Assembly (NCBI RefSeq): GCF_011927955.1
Contig: NZ_JAATJN010000001.1
Span: 3,100,001 to 3,164,000 of the forward strand
Length of the DNA: 64,000 nt
DNA from: Brevibacterium marinum
GTDB taxonomy: Bacteria > Actinomycetota > Actinomycetes > Actinomycetales > Brevibacteriaceae
Direction of reading: 5' to 3'
A model generated the notes under the pieces. That model was not told where the DNA came from, ran no database searches, and saw only the letters and a program-made list of their open reading frames with translations. Position numbers and translations under genes: made by a program. Shown here one piece after another: positions 25,801 to 33,650 of this stretch. Each line of letters starts with the position of its first letter. The stretch's first letter is position 1.

Positions 25801-26060
25801 ATCCGTCCGCCCAGCTCACCCACGGCCTTCTTGGTGAAGGTGAGGCCCAGGATCTCCTCGGGTGCGACGAAGCCGTTGGCCACGAGCCAGACGACGCGCT
25901 GCGAGATCACCGTCGTCTTTCCGGAGCCCGCGCCCGCGGTGACCTTCATCGACTGCTGCGGGTCGGCCTCGATGATGACTCTCTGCTCCTCGCTCGGCGG
26001 AAATGCCTGAGCGGGGTCGGCCGCGGTGAGACGGGCAAGCTGTTCGGCGGTGAAGCGCAT
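22875..26060 (-). CDS. adnB: AdnB subunit of the AdnAB helicase-nuclease
   Basis: 1061-residue UvrD-like helicase with a C-terminal RecB-type nuclease. Seen: Walker A TAGAGSGKT at 42-49, TFTKKAVGEL, motif II DEFQDTS, GDPRQAIYGWRGA, motif VI RRLAYVAFTRAKHHL, and the nuclease residues FHSWVEQHF, VVDWKTSKRPD and QLALYRFA. In mycobacteria AdnB is the lead motor of the heterodimer that resects DNA double-strand breaks, replacing RecBCD/AddAB. ATG 26060 overlaps the adnA stop by 1 nt (TGATG); a 22-codon longer frame only reads adnA's end. Length matches the mycobacterial subunit (about 1,100). Confidence 0.93.
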   Translation of the reverse strand: MRFTAEQLARLTAADPAQAFPPSEEQRVIIEADPQQSMKVTAGAGSGKTTVISQRVVWLVANGFVAPEEILGLTFTKKAVGELGGRIRVLLARLRHSLGVGTEMILPGLDNPTVSTYNSYAASIVSEHGVSIGIEPETVLLDEAAAHTIAGDIIDSAGPEDIPGDNARETMISDIISLSAAMNDHGRDVEEVTDYLDECLRALVSSKGKPVDPNGRRAKLEAKIRTAKLAGEYMLAKRRNLAMDFSDQVRFAQRILDQVPSVRSAEQHRWKIVLLDEFQDTSVAQLKLLQDLFHSTAVTAVGDPRQAIYGWRGASADNMIRFSADFQDVSALTLSTSWRNDHTILKVANRTASGLAGGQEKPLSARAGAGAGDVIADISSGAHDSDYLTVGLRSLTEWVDGLPEGATKAVLCRKRTHFAPVAAALETAGYAVHVHGTSGLLSDPFVADLRAVLTTAVDPMAGNSLMRLVSGRLLGLGAADIAALQTFTRKQNDSRLSEFLGENPGEAGVVPEAIDQPTIVEGLDELVDLSDALSGSANLPGARTMINNFRSSGLSTTALERLARLARALRNVRSGSGTIASIIRTAMTETGVDTDIWALNDSLRNLHRSAIDSFLSAASQYSTGADQPSVPGFLEWLSLMEEKDALSVAEPNSAADAIDIMTVHASKGLEFDAVAVPSLVVKDFPTEPRSKEGWMDRTSLPYPLRGDRAHLVDYDLRTAEFDTKKELDDWVNEFIKPAIAEAHEEEERRLAYVAFTRAKHHLWLGAELVGARANPDAPSPFLTEAIEALDMDVDIPEPADESAEDRIETSIWPVPRTERVSAARRAAEWVGAAAPAGLDELAQRPNLVGEYARQALRISARPGSRGTGSVPERLSATALVSWRRDPQEFMTQTLRPVPHPPSRAAEIGTTFHSWVEQHFGQASIDIDGDQQVRAIDSATIERLQQTFIGSEFATRHADHIEMSFELVLGRFRVPGKIDAVFITGDHAEVVDWKTSKRPDEKTLEVMKWQLALYRFAIRRAHPEITEVTGTFYFVGSDDIVRFEHLPEEADIIEWLEANDGT

Positions 26061-29000
26061 CAGGACTCTTCCAATATCTGGGGCCCGATTGCCGGGCAGG
26101 AGGTACGGACGGGACAGCTCAGGCATTTCTGGGGTTCGACTCGTGCCTGGAATTCGGCGGCCCGCATGCGACCGGACACGTCATTGATGAGATCTCTGGC
26201 CCAACCGGGATCCTCATCGATCTCGAGCGCCGACTGCTCCCTCTTCTTCTGCTTCGTGTATCGCAGGAAGACGAGTTCGGCACCGTAGGCTTTGGCCTCG
26301 ATCACCTGATCGTCACCGATGGTGATCGTGCCGGAGTTGATCGCCTCCTGATACACGCCGAGCTGGGCGTGGCGAGGCATGTCTTGGCCCGTGGGCGCGT
26401 TCTTTCCGGTTTTGAAGTCGACGATCCGGATGCCGTCTGCACCCTGCTCGACCCGGTCGAGGCGCCCGGTGACCTTCCATTCCTGACCGGACTCGTCGAC
26501 CCCCGTGGCGTAGACCTGTACCTCGACGCCGATGGGTTCGCCCGGTGCCGTCTTGATGTACTCGCCGAGGCGGTCGGCCATCTTCATCGCCAGCGCGTGC
26601 TCGCGGTCCCGTTCCCATTCGGCGTCGAACTCGAGTGTTGTGAATTCTCGGTCGACGTATTCGCGGATCGCCGACGCGGGCCCCTGTGGATAGTTCTCCG
26701 CTGCAGCGTGGACGATGGTTCCCAGACTCTGTGCGAGCGAACCCGGCCGATCTCCCCCATTGCGCGTGAGGAACCAGCGCAGCGCGCAGTCGGTGAAGGA
26801 CTCCACCTGAGACGGTGAGACCCTGACCGTGTCCTCCGGGGTGTAGAGAGGCTGCGACGAGGTGATGTCTTCGGCCTCACGCCATCGCTCGGGGCTCTCG
26901 ATCGTGGATCCGGTGGCGGTCAGAGCCGCCATCAGCTGTGCCCACTCGCCCACGTCCTCCTCCGGAGTCTCCGCCTCGGGAGCGGAGGCGGCTGCCAAGA
27001 GTCGTGCACGAGTGTGTGCCGCCATCTCCGACAGGGACAACGGCAGGAGTTCGTCCTCGTGTGTGATCGCATAGCCGTCCGCATCCTCGGTGCCGCGCGC
27101 CGTTCGCGCTGCGAGGACGTCGAAGAACGGTGACGGGTTCCTATCCGCATCGGAGATGGCGGTGACGATGATGTGCTCTTCGGCGCGGGTCAGAGCCGTG
27201 TAGAAGAGCTCACCCTCTTCACGCAGGTTCTTCCGTTTGGCGTGGGTGTGGTATCCGGGATCGTTCGTCACCGTCTCCCCTGTCGACAGCACGGCGTTGA
27301 GATCGTCGATCCCGAGGATGCCGCCGCGGATCTTCGGATTCGGCCACACGCCGTCGTTCACCTCGGCGATGATGACCAGCGGCACCCGCAGATGTGCCAG
27401 GGAAGAGGGAGTTCCCACATGCACATGGTCATCCGCGCCGGCCTGCTCGGCCAGCGAGTCCTGGGCGATGTCCTGTTCTGCTACGATCCCCGCGAACGAT
27501 CGAGCCGTGAATCCGCCTCGGTCGGAGATCTTCTCCGCCAGGGTGAACAGCCGCAGCACCGAGTCCAGAGCCGTGTTCGCATCCGAATCGGGCTCGCGCA
27601 GGGCCTCCCTCTGCCACTGCGCGGCCACTCCCGCGGCGTCCCAGATCGTCCAGAGCGCCTGGTGTGGGTCGAGCGACCCGACCGCGGCCGCGGCGTGCAG
27701 CATGGCAGAGATCGGGGCGAGCCCCGGAGGAGATGATTCATCGACATCGCTGCGCAGCGCCCGTGCCAGCGAGGTCGCACTGTCGGCTGCGGGGAAGGCC
27801 TTCCTCACCACGCGTTTGAAACGCCGGATCTGCACCGGGTCGAGGCGGACGTAGATGCTCCCGGCCAGGGACAGGGCCTGAGCGGCCAGCGCCTCGTCAT
27901 CGTCGAAGTTCGGGGGGTGCGAGAGCAGCTCGAGCAGAGGGGCGGTCGCGGGGTCGATGCTCAGAGGCTGCACGATGTCCGCGGTCGCCACACCAGAGGC
28001 CCTCAGCTCGTTTGCGACGACCCGTGCCGTGGACGTGTTCCTGCACAGCACCGCCACATCCGACCAGGTGTGCCCGTCTTCGACGAAATTCGTCACTCTG
28101 CGTGCCAGATACCGGTAGCTCGAGGCAGCTCCCTCGAACACATGGGTCTCCACCCTCTCCTGTGTCTCGTCCGCGACCGCGTCCTCAACGGGGCCGTCCT
28201 CGGCCGAGGGGGATAAGGCAACGCTGGGACGCGGCATATGGCCCAAACCCCAGCGCGCGGTGATGCGTCGGCCGAAGTCATCGCTGACATCGACGACCTC
28301 GGGGTCGGTGTTCCCGACCTCAGGCAGGACCACGGTGGCGAAGTCGTCGTCGGCGGCGCTGCGGTCGATGATCGAGGCATCGGCTCCGTGGAAGCGCCCG
28401 GTCACCGTCTCCGGGCTGCCGAACAGCGCCAGTGCGCTTCCACGCTCACGCAGCTGCTGCAGGAGCCCCCAACTCGCGGCGGGGAAATCCTGAACCGCAT
28501 CCGCCAAGACCACGGTAGGAACCTCATCGGGGGCGAAGGTCCACCGTCGTCCGGCGGTCACCTCGGCGGGTTCGCGCAGAATCTCGAACGCCGCACGGGC
28601 AAGGACTGTGGCCGAGTCCGTGCCGCCGTAGCCGGGCATGCTCATGATGTCGAGGTATTCGTCGAGGACCTCGGCCACGGCCTCCCACCGGGGATCCCGA
28701 TGTCTGTCGAGGACGCGGGCCAGTGCGCTGCGTCCGAAGTCGAACACATGCTCCGGAGGCTGGTTCCCGTCCCCGTTGACGGGTGCCGGCACCCGAACGC
28801 CGAAGTCGAACTCCATCACTCGGTTGAGGACATCGCGGACCTCCGTCCGGAATGCCGATGTCGATCGCACCTCTGCCGTGATCTCCGCAGGCCAAGCAGG
28901 GCCGCGACCGTGTCCGAGTTCGTGGCCGGCGAGGAGATCGGCGAGGAACACGTCCTGATCGGCACCCGAGATGAATTCGAGGTCATCTCCTGTCTGCGTG

Positions 29001-29281
29001 GTGTGAGCCGCACGAGCGATGCCGTAGGCGAACGACGAGATGCTCCTCGCCGGTGCCGACGACAGCACGCCGTCCTTCGGCACGGCCAGCCGATTGCGCA
29101 GCACATCGGCGTGATCGCGATCGGGCGTCAGCACGAGAACCGAGGCCGGTGAGGTCCCCGACATGAGCCGGGCATACACGGACTCGAGCATCCTCGTCTT
29201 GCCCGACCCGGGACGCCCGACGACCGTCGCCGACTCCCCCGCGATCAGGTTCGCGCAGATCCTCTCAGACACATCATCCAT
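26060..29281 (-). CDS. adnA: AdnA subunit of the AdnAB helicase-nuclease
   Basis: 1073-residue partner of AdnB. Walker A GRPGSGKT is at 22-29 and motif VI ELFYTALTRAEEH is intact, but motif II reads LADAVQDF where DExxD is expected, so this motor looks impaired. The C-terminal nuclease domain has VDFKTGKNAPT, HAQLGVYQEA and four cysteines for an iron-sulfur cluster (FTDCALRWF upstream, then KCLSCPVRTSCP), as described for AddB/AdnA nucleases. First gene of the operon, divergent from a TetR gene. The ATG lacks a clear ribosome-binding site. The N-terminus before Walker A is short compared with many relatives. Confidence 0.92.
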   Translation of the reverse strand: MDDVSERICANLIAGESATVVGRPGSGKTRMLESVYARLMSGTSPASVLVLTPDRDHADVLRNRLAVPKDGVLSSAPARSISSFAYGIARAAHTTQTGDDLEFISGADQDVFLADLLAGHELGHGRGPAWPAEITAEVRSTSAFRTEVRDVLNRVMEFDFGVRVPAPVNGDGNQPPEHVFDFGRSALARVLDRHRDPRWEAVAEVLDEYLDIMSMPGYGGTDSATVLARAAFEILREPAEVTAGRRWTFAPDEVPTVVLADAVQDFPAASWGLLQQLRERGSALALFGSPETVTGRFHGADASIIDRSAADDDFATVVLPEVGNTDPEVVDVSDDFGRRITARWGLGHMPRPSVALSPSAEDGPVEDAVADETQERVETHVFEGAASSYRYLARRVTNFVEDGHTWSDVAVLCRNTSTARVVANELRASGVATADIVQPLSIDPATAPLLELLSHPPNFDDDEALAAQALSLAGSIYVRLDPVQIRRFKRVVRKAFPAADSATSLARALRSDVDESSPPGLAPISAMLHAAAAVGSLDPHQALWTIWDAAGVAAQWQREALREPDSDANTALDSVLRLFTLAEKISDRGGFTARSFAGIVAEQDIAQDSLAEQAGADDHVHVGTPSSLAHLRVPLVIIAEVNDGVWPNPKIRGGILGIDDLNAVLSTGETVTNDPGYHTHAKRKNLREEGELFYTALTRAEEHIIVTAISDADRNPSPFFDVLAARTARGTEDADGYAITHEDELLPLSLSEMAAHTRARLLAAASAPEAETPEEDVGEWAQLMAALTATGSTIESPERWREAEDITSSQPLYTPEDTVRVSPSQVESFTDCALRWFLTRNGGDRPGSLAQSLGTIVHAAAENYPQGPASAIREYVDREFTTLEFDAEWERDREHALAMKMADRLGEYIKTAPGEPIGVEVQVYATGVDESGQEWKVTGRLDRVEQGADGIRIVDFKTGKNAPTGQDMPRHAQLGVYQEAINSGTITIGDDQVIEAKAYGAELVFLRYTKQKKREQSALEIDEDPGWARDLINDVSGRMRAAEFQARVEPQKCLSCPVRTSCPAIGPQILEES

Positions 29282-29366
29282 ATACGTATTCCATCATGAG
29301 CCGCTGACATGGGGCTGCAGTCACCGTCGCCCAGCGCGTTGACGAAATCTCGTCCTGGTTTTCGCG

Positions 29367-29372
29367 TAGCAT
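29367..29372 (+). promoter_or_regulatory. -10 box of a leaderless transcript (TetR gene)
   Basis: TAGCAT ends 6 nt before ATG 29379. Confidence 0.5.
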
Positions 29373-29378
29373 TGAAGA

Positions 29379-29972
29379 ATGTCGAGCCCCCAACAGAGAC
29401 TGCCCCGTGAACAGCGCCGTGACCAATTGGTCGGGGTGGCACTATCGGTGTTCGCGACTCGCGGATACCGGACCACCTCGATGGACACGATCGCCGAGGC
29501 CGCCGGTGTGTCGAAGCCGGTCCTCTACCAGCACTTCGCCTCGAAGCAGGACCTCTATCTCGCGCTCATCGACGACTCCGCCGCACATCTCGACTCGGTC
29601 CTCGAGGCTGCGCTCGGCTCCACCGATGATCCGCACGAACAGGTCAGGGTGACCTATCGCTCCTACTTCGAATTCGTCATCTCCCATCGGGAGGAATTCA
29701 TCATCCTCTTCAACTCGGATGTCTACGAACCGGAGGCTCAGCGGAGGATCCGCAGTCTCCGCGATCGCTCCGCCTTCCGCATCGTCGCGGCCTTGCAGAG
29801 CTTCACCGATCTCAACGACACCGACGCGAAGCTGCTGTGCCGGACGCTCATCGGCACCGCCGAGATGATCGTCAAGCAGCTCGATTCGACCAAGCAGCTC
29901 GATTTCGATGCGGCCGTCGGGCTGCTCACGCAGATGAGCTGGGGAGGCCTCCAATCGTTCACCACGAAGTGA
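29379..29972 (+). CDS. TetR/AcrR family transcriptional regulator
   Basis: 197-residue regulator. The HTH is TSMDTIAEAAGVSKPVLYQHFASKQDLYL (given here in part: residues 33-61), a textbook TetR DNA-binding domain. The C-terminal ligand domain ends with LLTQMSWGGLQSF. Ligand and targets cannot be read. It is divergent from adnA and followed by the DUF3107 gene, an order also found in mycobacteria (Rv3208-Rv3208A), so control of neighbouring genes is possible but unproven. Confidence 0.93.
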   Translation: MSSPQQRLPREQRRDQLVGVALSVFATRGYRTTSMDTIAEAAGVSKPVLYQHFASKQDLYLALIDDSAAHLDSVLEAALGSTDDPHEQVRVTYRSYFEFVISHREEFIILFNSDVYEPEAQRRIRSLRDRSAFRIVAALQSFTDLNDTDAKLLCRTLIGTAEMIVKQLDSTKQLDFDAAVGLLTQMSWGGLQSFTTK

Positions 29973-30064
29973 GGTAGGACGACGGCCGTCGGGCGGGAAG
30001 AAATCACCACCGCGCTGACGTTAAGCTGAACACGACTCAAACCACGATCCGTACAAGGAGCACA

Positions 30065-30286
30065 ATGGAAATCAAGATCGGCGTCAAGCAGTCACAGCGC
30101 GAAATCGTCATGGATTCGAATGAGTCCCCCAAGGATCTCGCCGCACGCGTCGAAGAGTCCGTCAAGGCCGAGTCACTGCTGTCCTTCACCGATGCGAAGG
30201 GCCGTCAGGTGTTCGTCCCGGCCGCTGCCCTCGCTTATGTCGAGGTCGGAACCGAGACTGCACGTCGGGTCGGCTTCGGCGCCTAA
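30065..30286 (+). CDS. DUF3107 domain-containing protein
   Basis: 73-residue actinobacterial protein: MEIKIGVKQSQREIVMDSN, then SPKDLAARVEESV and VFVPAAALAYVEVG. DUF3107 proteins (TB9.4-like) are small, conserved next to this TetR gene, and of unknown function. Strong ribosome-binding site AAGGAGCAC before the ATG. A long perfect hairpin follows at 30364. Confidence 0.92.
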   Translation: MEIKIGVKQSQREIVMDSNESPKDLAARVEESVKAESLLSFTDAKGRQVFVPAAALAYVEVGTETARRVGFGA

Positions 30287-30363
30287 GCGAGAGCGCCGAC
30301 ACGGACGCGCCATCGCCATCGCCATCGCGTGATCATCCGTGGACGTCGGCCAGTGGCGCAGTC

Positions 30364-30412
30364 GTCGTGAATGATCTGGAGGCCCGGTTTCCGACCGGGC
30401 CTCCAGATCATT
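30364..30412. terminator. Bidirectional terminator
   Basis: Perfect 22-bp stem (30364-30385 with 30391-30412) and a 5-nt loop, between the converging DUF3107 and ferritin-like genes. There is no U-tract. Confidence 0.85.
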
Positions 30413-30488
30413 CACGCACCGCTTCCACGTCCGTCACTGACAGCGCCCGTCACTCACAGTGGGGTCATTGACGCACCGTTCGGCCGAC

Positions 30489-31121
30489 TCAGGCCACGAG
30501 CCCCAGAGCCGACATCCGCTTGGAGTGGTTGGCCGTGACCGCGGGGATGGCCGCTACGACGAGCTCTTCGTCGATGCCGAGGACCGGATCGGTCAGGAGG
30601 TTGCGGGCACGGCCGAGGGTCTCGGCCACGAGTTTGCGTCCCCACAGTGCCAGACGTGAGGCCAGCTGGGTGTCATCGGAGACGTCGACGTTCAGGCGAT
30701 TGCGCACATATTCAGTCGCACGTGTATCATCGAGAATTGTAATTGCCAGGCTGTATCCGGGCTCACTGAGCTCCTCCACTGCCGTGCGGTAGAAGTCATT
30801 CATGATTCCGTCGAAGACGAATCCCTTCATGAGGCTTTCGTGCCAGTCACGAGGACGCGTCCGTTCAGCCAGCACGGTGAACGTCGGCTCGAAATGCCGA
30901 CAGAGCTCGACCGCATCCTGGCCCAATCGACTGATGTGCTGCGAGAGCTCTTCGAAGTTCGCAAAGGACAGAGAGGCCAACCGCGCCAAAGTGACTTTAT
31001 CGTCCATGTGCACAGCGGTGGTCGCGTTGGTGGCCATTCGTTCGAAAGCGGTCAGCTCGCCGAACGCCAGAAGTGCGAGAGTCGCAGCATCATTACCGGC
31101 CAATGGGGCAGAATCGGGCAT
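30489..31121 (-). CDS. Ferritin-like fold protein (Rv3210c-like)
   Basis: 210-residue helical protein with ferritin-like fold signs: GELTAFERMATNA, FANFEELSQH and a conserved KGFVFDGIMNDFY. Glutamates in the first helices and the D/H residues of EPTF..DWHE could form a metal site, as in the MiaE-like tRNA hydroxylase relatives, but the reaction is unknown. ATG 31121 is chosen: TACCCT ends 6 nt upstream, suggesting a leaderless mRNA; the frame stays open over 150 codons upstream, antisense to the helicase gene. Divergent from the DEAD-box gene, as in mycobacteria. Confidence 0.8.
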   Translation of the reverse strand: MPDSAPLAGNDAATLALLAFGELTAFERMATNATTAVHMDDKVTLARLASLSFANFEELSQHISRLGQDAVELCRHFEPTFTVLAERTRPRDWHESLMKGFVFDGIMNDFYRTAVEELSEPGYSLAITILDDTRATEYVRNRLNVDVSDDTQLASRLALWGRKLVAETLGRARNLLTDPVLGIDEELVVAAIPAVTANHSKRMSALGLVA

Positions 31122-31127
31122 ACGACA

Positions 31128-31133
31128 AGGGTA
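31128..31133 (-). promoter_or_regulatory. -10 box of a leaderless transcript (ferritin-like gene)
   Basis: TACCCT on the minus strand ends 6 nt before ATG 31121. Confidence 0.45.
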
Positions 31134-31182
31134 CCGGTTCACGACCATGACGAGCGCGAGGGCGCTAAAAGGAGTTTGAAAC

Positions 31183-32649
31183 ATGGCGGAGACAGAACCA
31201 GATTTCGCTGAACTGGGAGTCGCTGGACCGATCGTGGCCTCCCTGGCCGCCTCAGGCATCACCCATCCCTTCCCGATCCAGGCGATGACGCTGCCCGTGG
31301 CGCTGTCCGGAGCCGACATCATCGGCCAGGCGAAGACCGGAACGGGCAAGACCCTGGGCTTCGGCATCCCGCTTCTCCAACGCGTCGTCGGCAAGGATGA
31401 GGACGGTGCCGCACCGGCCGATCCGGAGGCCACCCCCGATATGGTCTCCGGCACGGGCGAGACCCGCCTGCCACAGGCCCTGGTCGTCGTGCCCACACGT
31501 GAGTTGGCCAAGCAGGTCGCCGCCGATCTCGTCACCGCGTCATCGCAGCGTGACATCGACGTCATGACCATCTACGGCGGCATGGACTTCGACCCGCAGA
31601 TCAAGCGCCTCAAGTCCGGTGTCGATGTCGTCGTGGGCACCCCCGGCCGACTCCTCGATCTTCACGGCCGCAAGGTCCTCAGACTGCACAAGGTGCGCAC
31701 GGTCGTCCTCGACGAGGCCGATGAGATGCTCGACCTCGGGTTCCTGCCCGACGTGGAGAAGATCATCAACGCCGTTCCCGCGCACCGTCAGACGATGCTC
31801 TTCTCCGCCACCATGCCGGGTGCCGTCATCACCCTGGCCCGCCGCTACATGAGCCGGCCCACGCACATTCGCGCCCACGACAACGAAGACCTCTCGCTGC
31901 TGGGCAAGAACACGACTCAGTTCGTCTACCGCGCACACTCGATGGACAAGAGCGAGCTCGTCGCACGCATGCTGCAGGCCGAGGGACGCGGGCGGACCAT
32001 CATCTTCACCCGCACCAAGCGGACCGCAGACAAGCTCGCCGCCGAACTCGGCGACCGCGGCTTCCAGGTCAGGCCCCTGCACGGCGACCTCGGTCAGGTT
32101 CAGCGGGAGAAGGCGCTGAAGGCCTTCCGCGATGGTGCCGTCGATGTCCTCGTCGCCACCGATGTCGCCGCACGCGGCATCGACATCGACGACGTCACCC
32201 ATGTCGTGAACTACCAGTGCCCCGACGATGAGAAGACCTATGTCCACCGCATCGGCCGCACCGGTCGTGCCGGCAACACGGGCATCGCCGTGACATTGGT
32301 CGACTGGGACGACATGCCCCGGTGGCGACTGATCAACAAGGCTCTGGGCCTCGACCACGACGAACCGGCCGAGACCTATTCGACGTCTCCGCACTTCTTC
32401 GCCGACCTCGGGATTCCGAAGGGAACGAAGGGCCGTCTGCCCCGACAGCAGGCAGAGGACGCGAATGAGAGTTCGGGGTCCAAGAGTTCCGAACAGCGCC
32501 GAGGCGGTTCCTCCTCGGCAGGATCGTCGACAGGTGATGAGGGCCGGAAGAAGCCCCGCCGGAACCGCGAACGGCGACGCACCCGCGGTGGCCGGCCCGT
32601 GACGCGCGGCTCACGCTCGCACAACGACAGCCGGCCCAGCGCGGAGTGA
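31183..32649 (+). CDS. DEAD-box ATP-dependent RNA helicase (RhlE-like)
   Basis: 488-residue DEAD-box helicase. Motifs in order: PFPIQ (Q motif), AKTGTGKT, PTRELAKQ, GTPGRLLD, DEAD, SATMPG, RGIDIDDVTHVVNY and HRIGRTGRAG. The C-terminal ~90 residues are basic, Arg/Ser-rich and disordered, typical of RNA-binding tails. It remodels RNA, probably rRNA or mRNA structures. ATG with AAAAGGAG at good spacing. The mycobacterial counterpart in this position is RhlE. A 26-bp hairpin ends the unit. Confidence 0.94.
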   Translation: MAETEPDFAELGVAGPIVASLAASGITHPFPIQAMTLPVALSGADIIGQAKTGTGKTLGFGIPLLQRVVGKDEDGAAPADPEATPDMVSGTGETRLPQALVVVPTRELAKQVAADLVTASSQRDIDVMTIYGGMDFDPQIKRLKSGVDVVVGTPGRLLDLHGRKVLRLHKVRTVVLDEADEMLDLGFLPDVEKIINAVPAHRQTMLFSATMPGAVITLARRYMSRPTHIRAHDNEDLSLLGKNTTQFVYRAHSMDKSELVARMLQAEGRGRTIIFTRTKRTADKLAAELGDRGFQVRPLHGDLGQVQREKALKAFRDGAVDVLVATDVAARGIDIDDVTHVVNYQCPDDEKTYVHRIGRTGRAGNTGIAVTLVDWDDMPRWRLINKALGLDHDEPAETYSTSPHFFADLGIPKGTKGRLPRQQAEDANESSGSKSSEQRRGGSSSAGSSTGDEGRKKPRRNRERRRTRGGRPVTRGSRSHNDSRPSAE

Positions 32650-32656
32650 GTCACCG

Positions 32657-32711
32657 CGCAGACGGACGAACGGCCCCGACCACGATGGTCGGGGCCGTTC
32701 GTCCGTCTGCG
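32657..32711. terminator. Bidirectional terminator after the DEAD-box gene
   Basis: Perfect 26-bp stem (32657-32682 with 32686-32711), 3-nt loop, between two converging genes; no U-tract. Confidence 0.85.
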
Positions 32712-32725
32712 GAGGCACCTCGTTC

Positions 32726-33583
32726 TCACCCCTGGATGAAGTCGACTCCCCCATGACGGGTGCCGGCCCGCTCGAGCAGCTGCGAGAACATGTGGTCGGT
32801 CGTCGTGTGCTCACCGAGCCGATTGGGCTTGCCTGTGCCGTGATAGTCGCTCGAGCCCGTGATGATGAGCTCGTGTTCATGGGCGAGCCTGCGCATGACC
32901 TCACGCTCCGCCGGCGGGTTGTCTCGATGGTCGACCTCGAGTCCGTCGAGTCCCGCGGTGATGAACTCCGTCATCGCGGTGTCGGGGACCACCAGGCCGC
33001 GCATCGCGGCACGCGGGTGGGCGAAGATCGAGACTCCCCCGGCCTCCCTGATCAGAGCAATCGCGGTGATCGGATCGATCGTCGGCAGACTCACGTGATA
33101 TTTGCCGCGACTGGAGAGGATCGAAGCGAATGCTTCGGTGCGTGATTCGACGATGTCCGCGGCCACCAGCGCGTCGGCGATGTGGGGCCTGCCGATCGTC
33201 GCGTCCTCACCGGAGACGGCGAGGACCGCATCCATGTCGATGGGATAGTCCTCCGCAAGGCGGTCGATGATCAGGTGCGTGCGATCGAGACGGGCGCGTC
33301 GGGTCTCTTCGACCACCTCGGCCAAGCCGGTGTCATAGGGGTCGTGGAGGTAGGACAGCAGGTGTACGCTGATTCCCTCATGGCGGCACGAGATCTCCAT
33401 TCCGCGGACCAGGCCCAGGCCGTAGACCCTGGCGGCGGCCTCCGCGGGAGCCCACCCGGCCGTGGTGTCATGGTCCGTGATGCCGACCACATCGATGCCT
33501 TCCATCGACGCCTCGGACATGAGTTCGGACGGGGTCTGAGTCCCGTCCGAGAATGCAGTGTGCACATGGAGATCTATGACCAT
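32726..33583 (-). CDS. PHP-domain metal-dependent phosphoesterase
   Basis: 285-residue PHP protein. Metal ligands are seen in LHVHTAFSDG, GITDHDT, GMEIS, FAHPRA and GSSDYHG. This TrpH/YciV-type family includes 3',5'-nucleoside bisphosphate phosphatase and 5'-3' RNA exonuclease activities; which applies here is not decidable. ATG 33583 lies 6 nt after TAGACT and has no ribosome-binding site, so it is probably leaderless. Divergent from the aminopeptidase gene. Confidence 0.92.
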   Translation of the reverse strand: MVIDLHVHTAFSDGTQTPSELMSEASMEGIDVVGITDHDTTAGWAPAEAAARVYGLGLVRGMEISCRHEGISVHLLSYLHDPYDTGLAEVVEETRRARLDRTHLIIDRLAEDYPIDMDAVLAVSGEDATIGRPHIADALVAADIVESRTEAFASILSSRGKYHVSLPTIDPITAIALIREAGGVSIFAHPRAAMRGLVVPDTAMTEFITAGLDGLEVDHRDNPPAEREVMRRLAHEHELIITGSSDYHGTGKPNRLGEHTTTDHMFSQLLERAGTRHGGVDFIQG

Positions 33584-33589
33584 GCACCC

Positions 33590-33595
33590 AGTCTA
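33590..33595 (-). promoter_or_regulatory. -10 box of a leaderless transcript (PHP gene)
   Basis: TAGACT on the minus strand ends 6 nt before ATG 33583. Confidence 0.5.
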
Positions 33596-33638
33596 TCCGC
33601 AGTCACCTCGGATATTCGTACGGACTCTGGCCGGTGCA

Positions 33639-33644
33639 TAGAAT
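33639..33644 (+). promoter_or_regulatory. -10 box of a leaderless transcript (aminopeptidase gene)
   Basis: TAGAAT ends 6 nt before ATG 33651; no ribosome-binding site is visible. Confidence 0.55.
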
Positions 33645-33650
33645 GGGACT

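Noticed and set aside
24912-26288. 458-codon plus-strand ORF opposite adnB
   Set aside because: Shadow frame of a long GC-rich gene with no recognisable motif.
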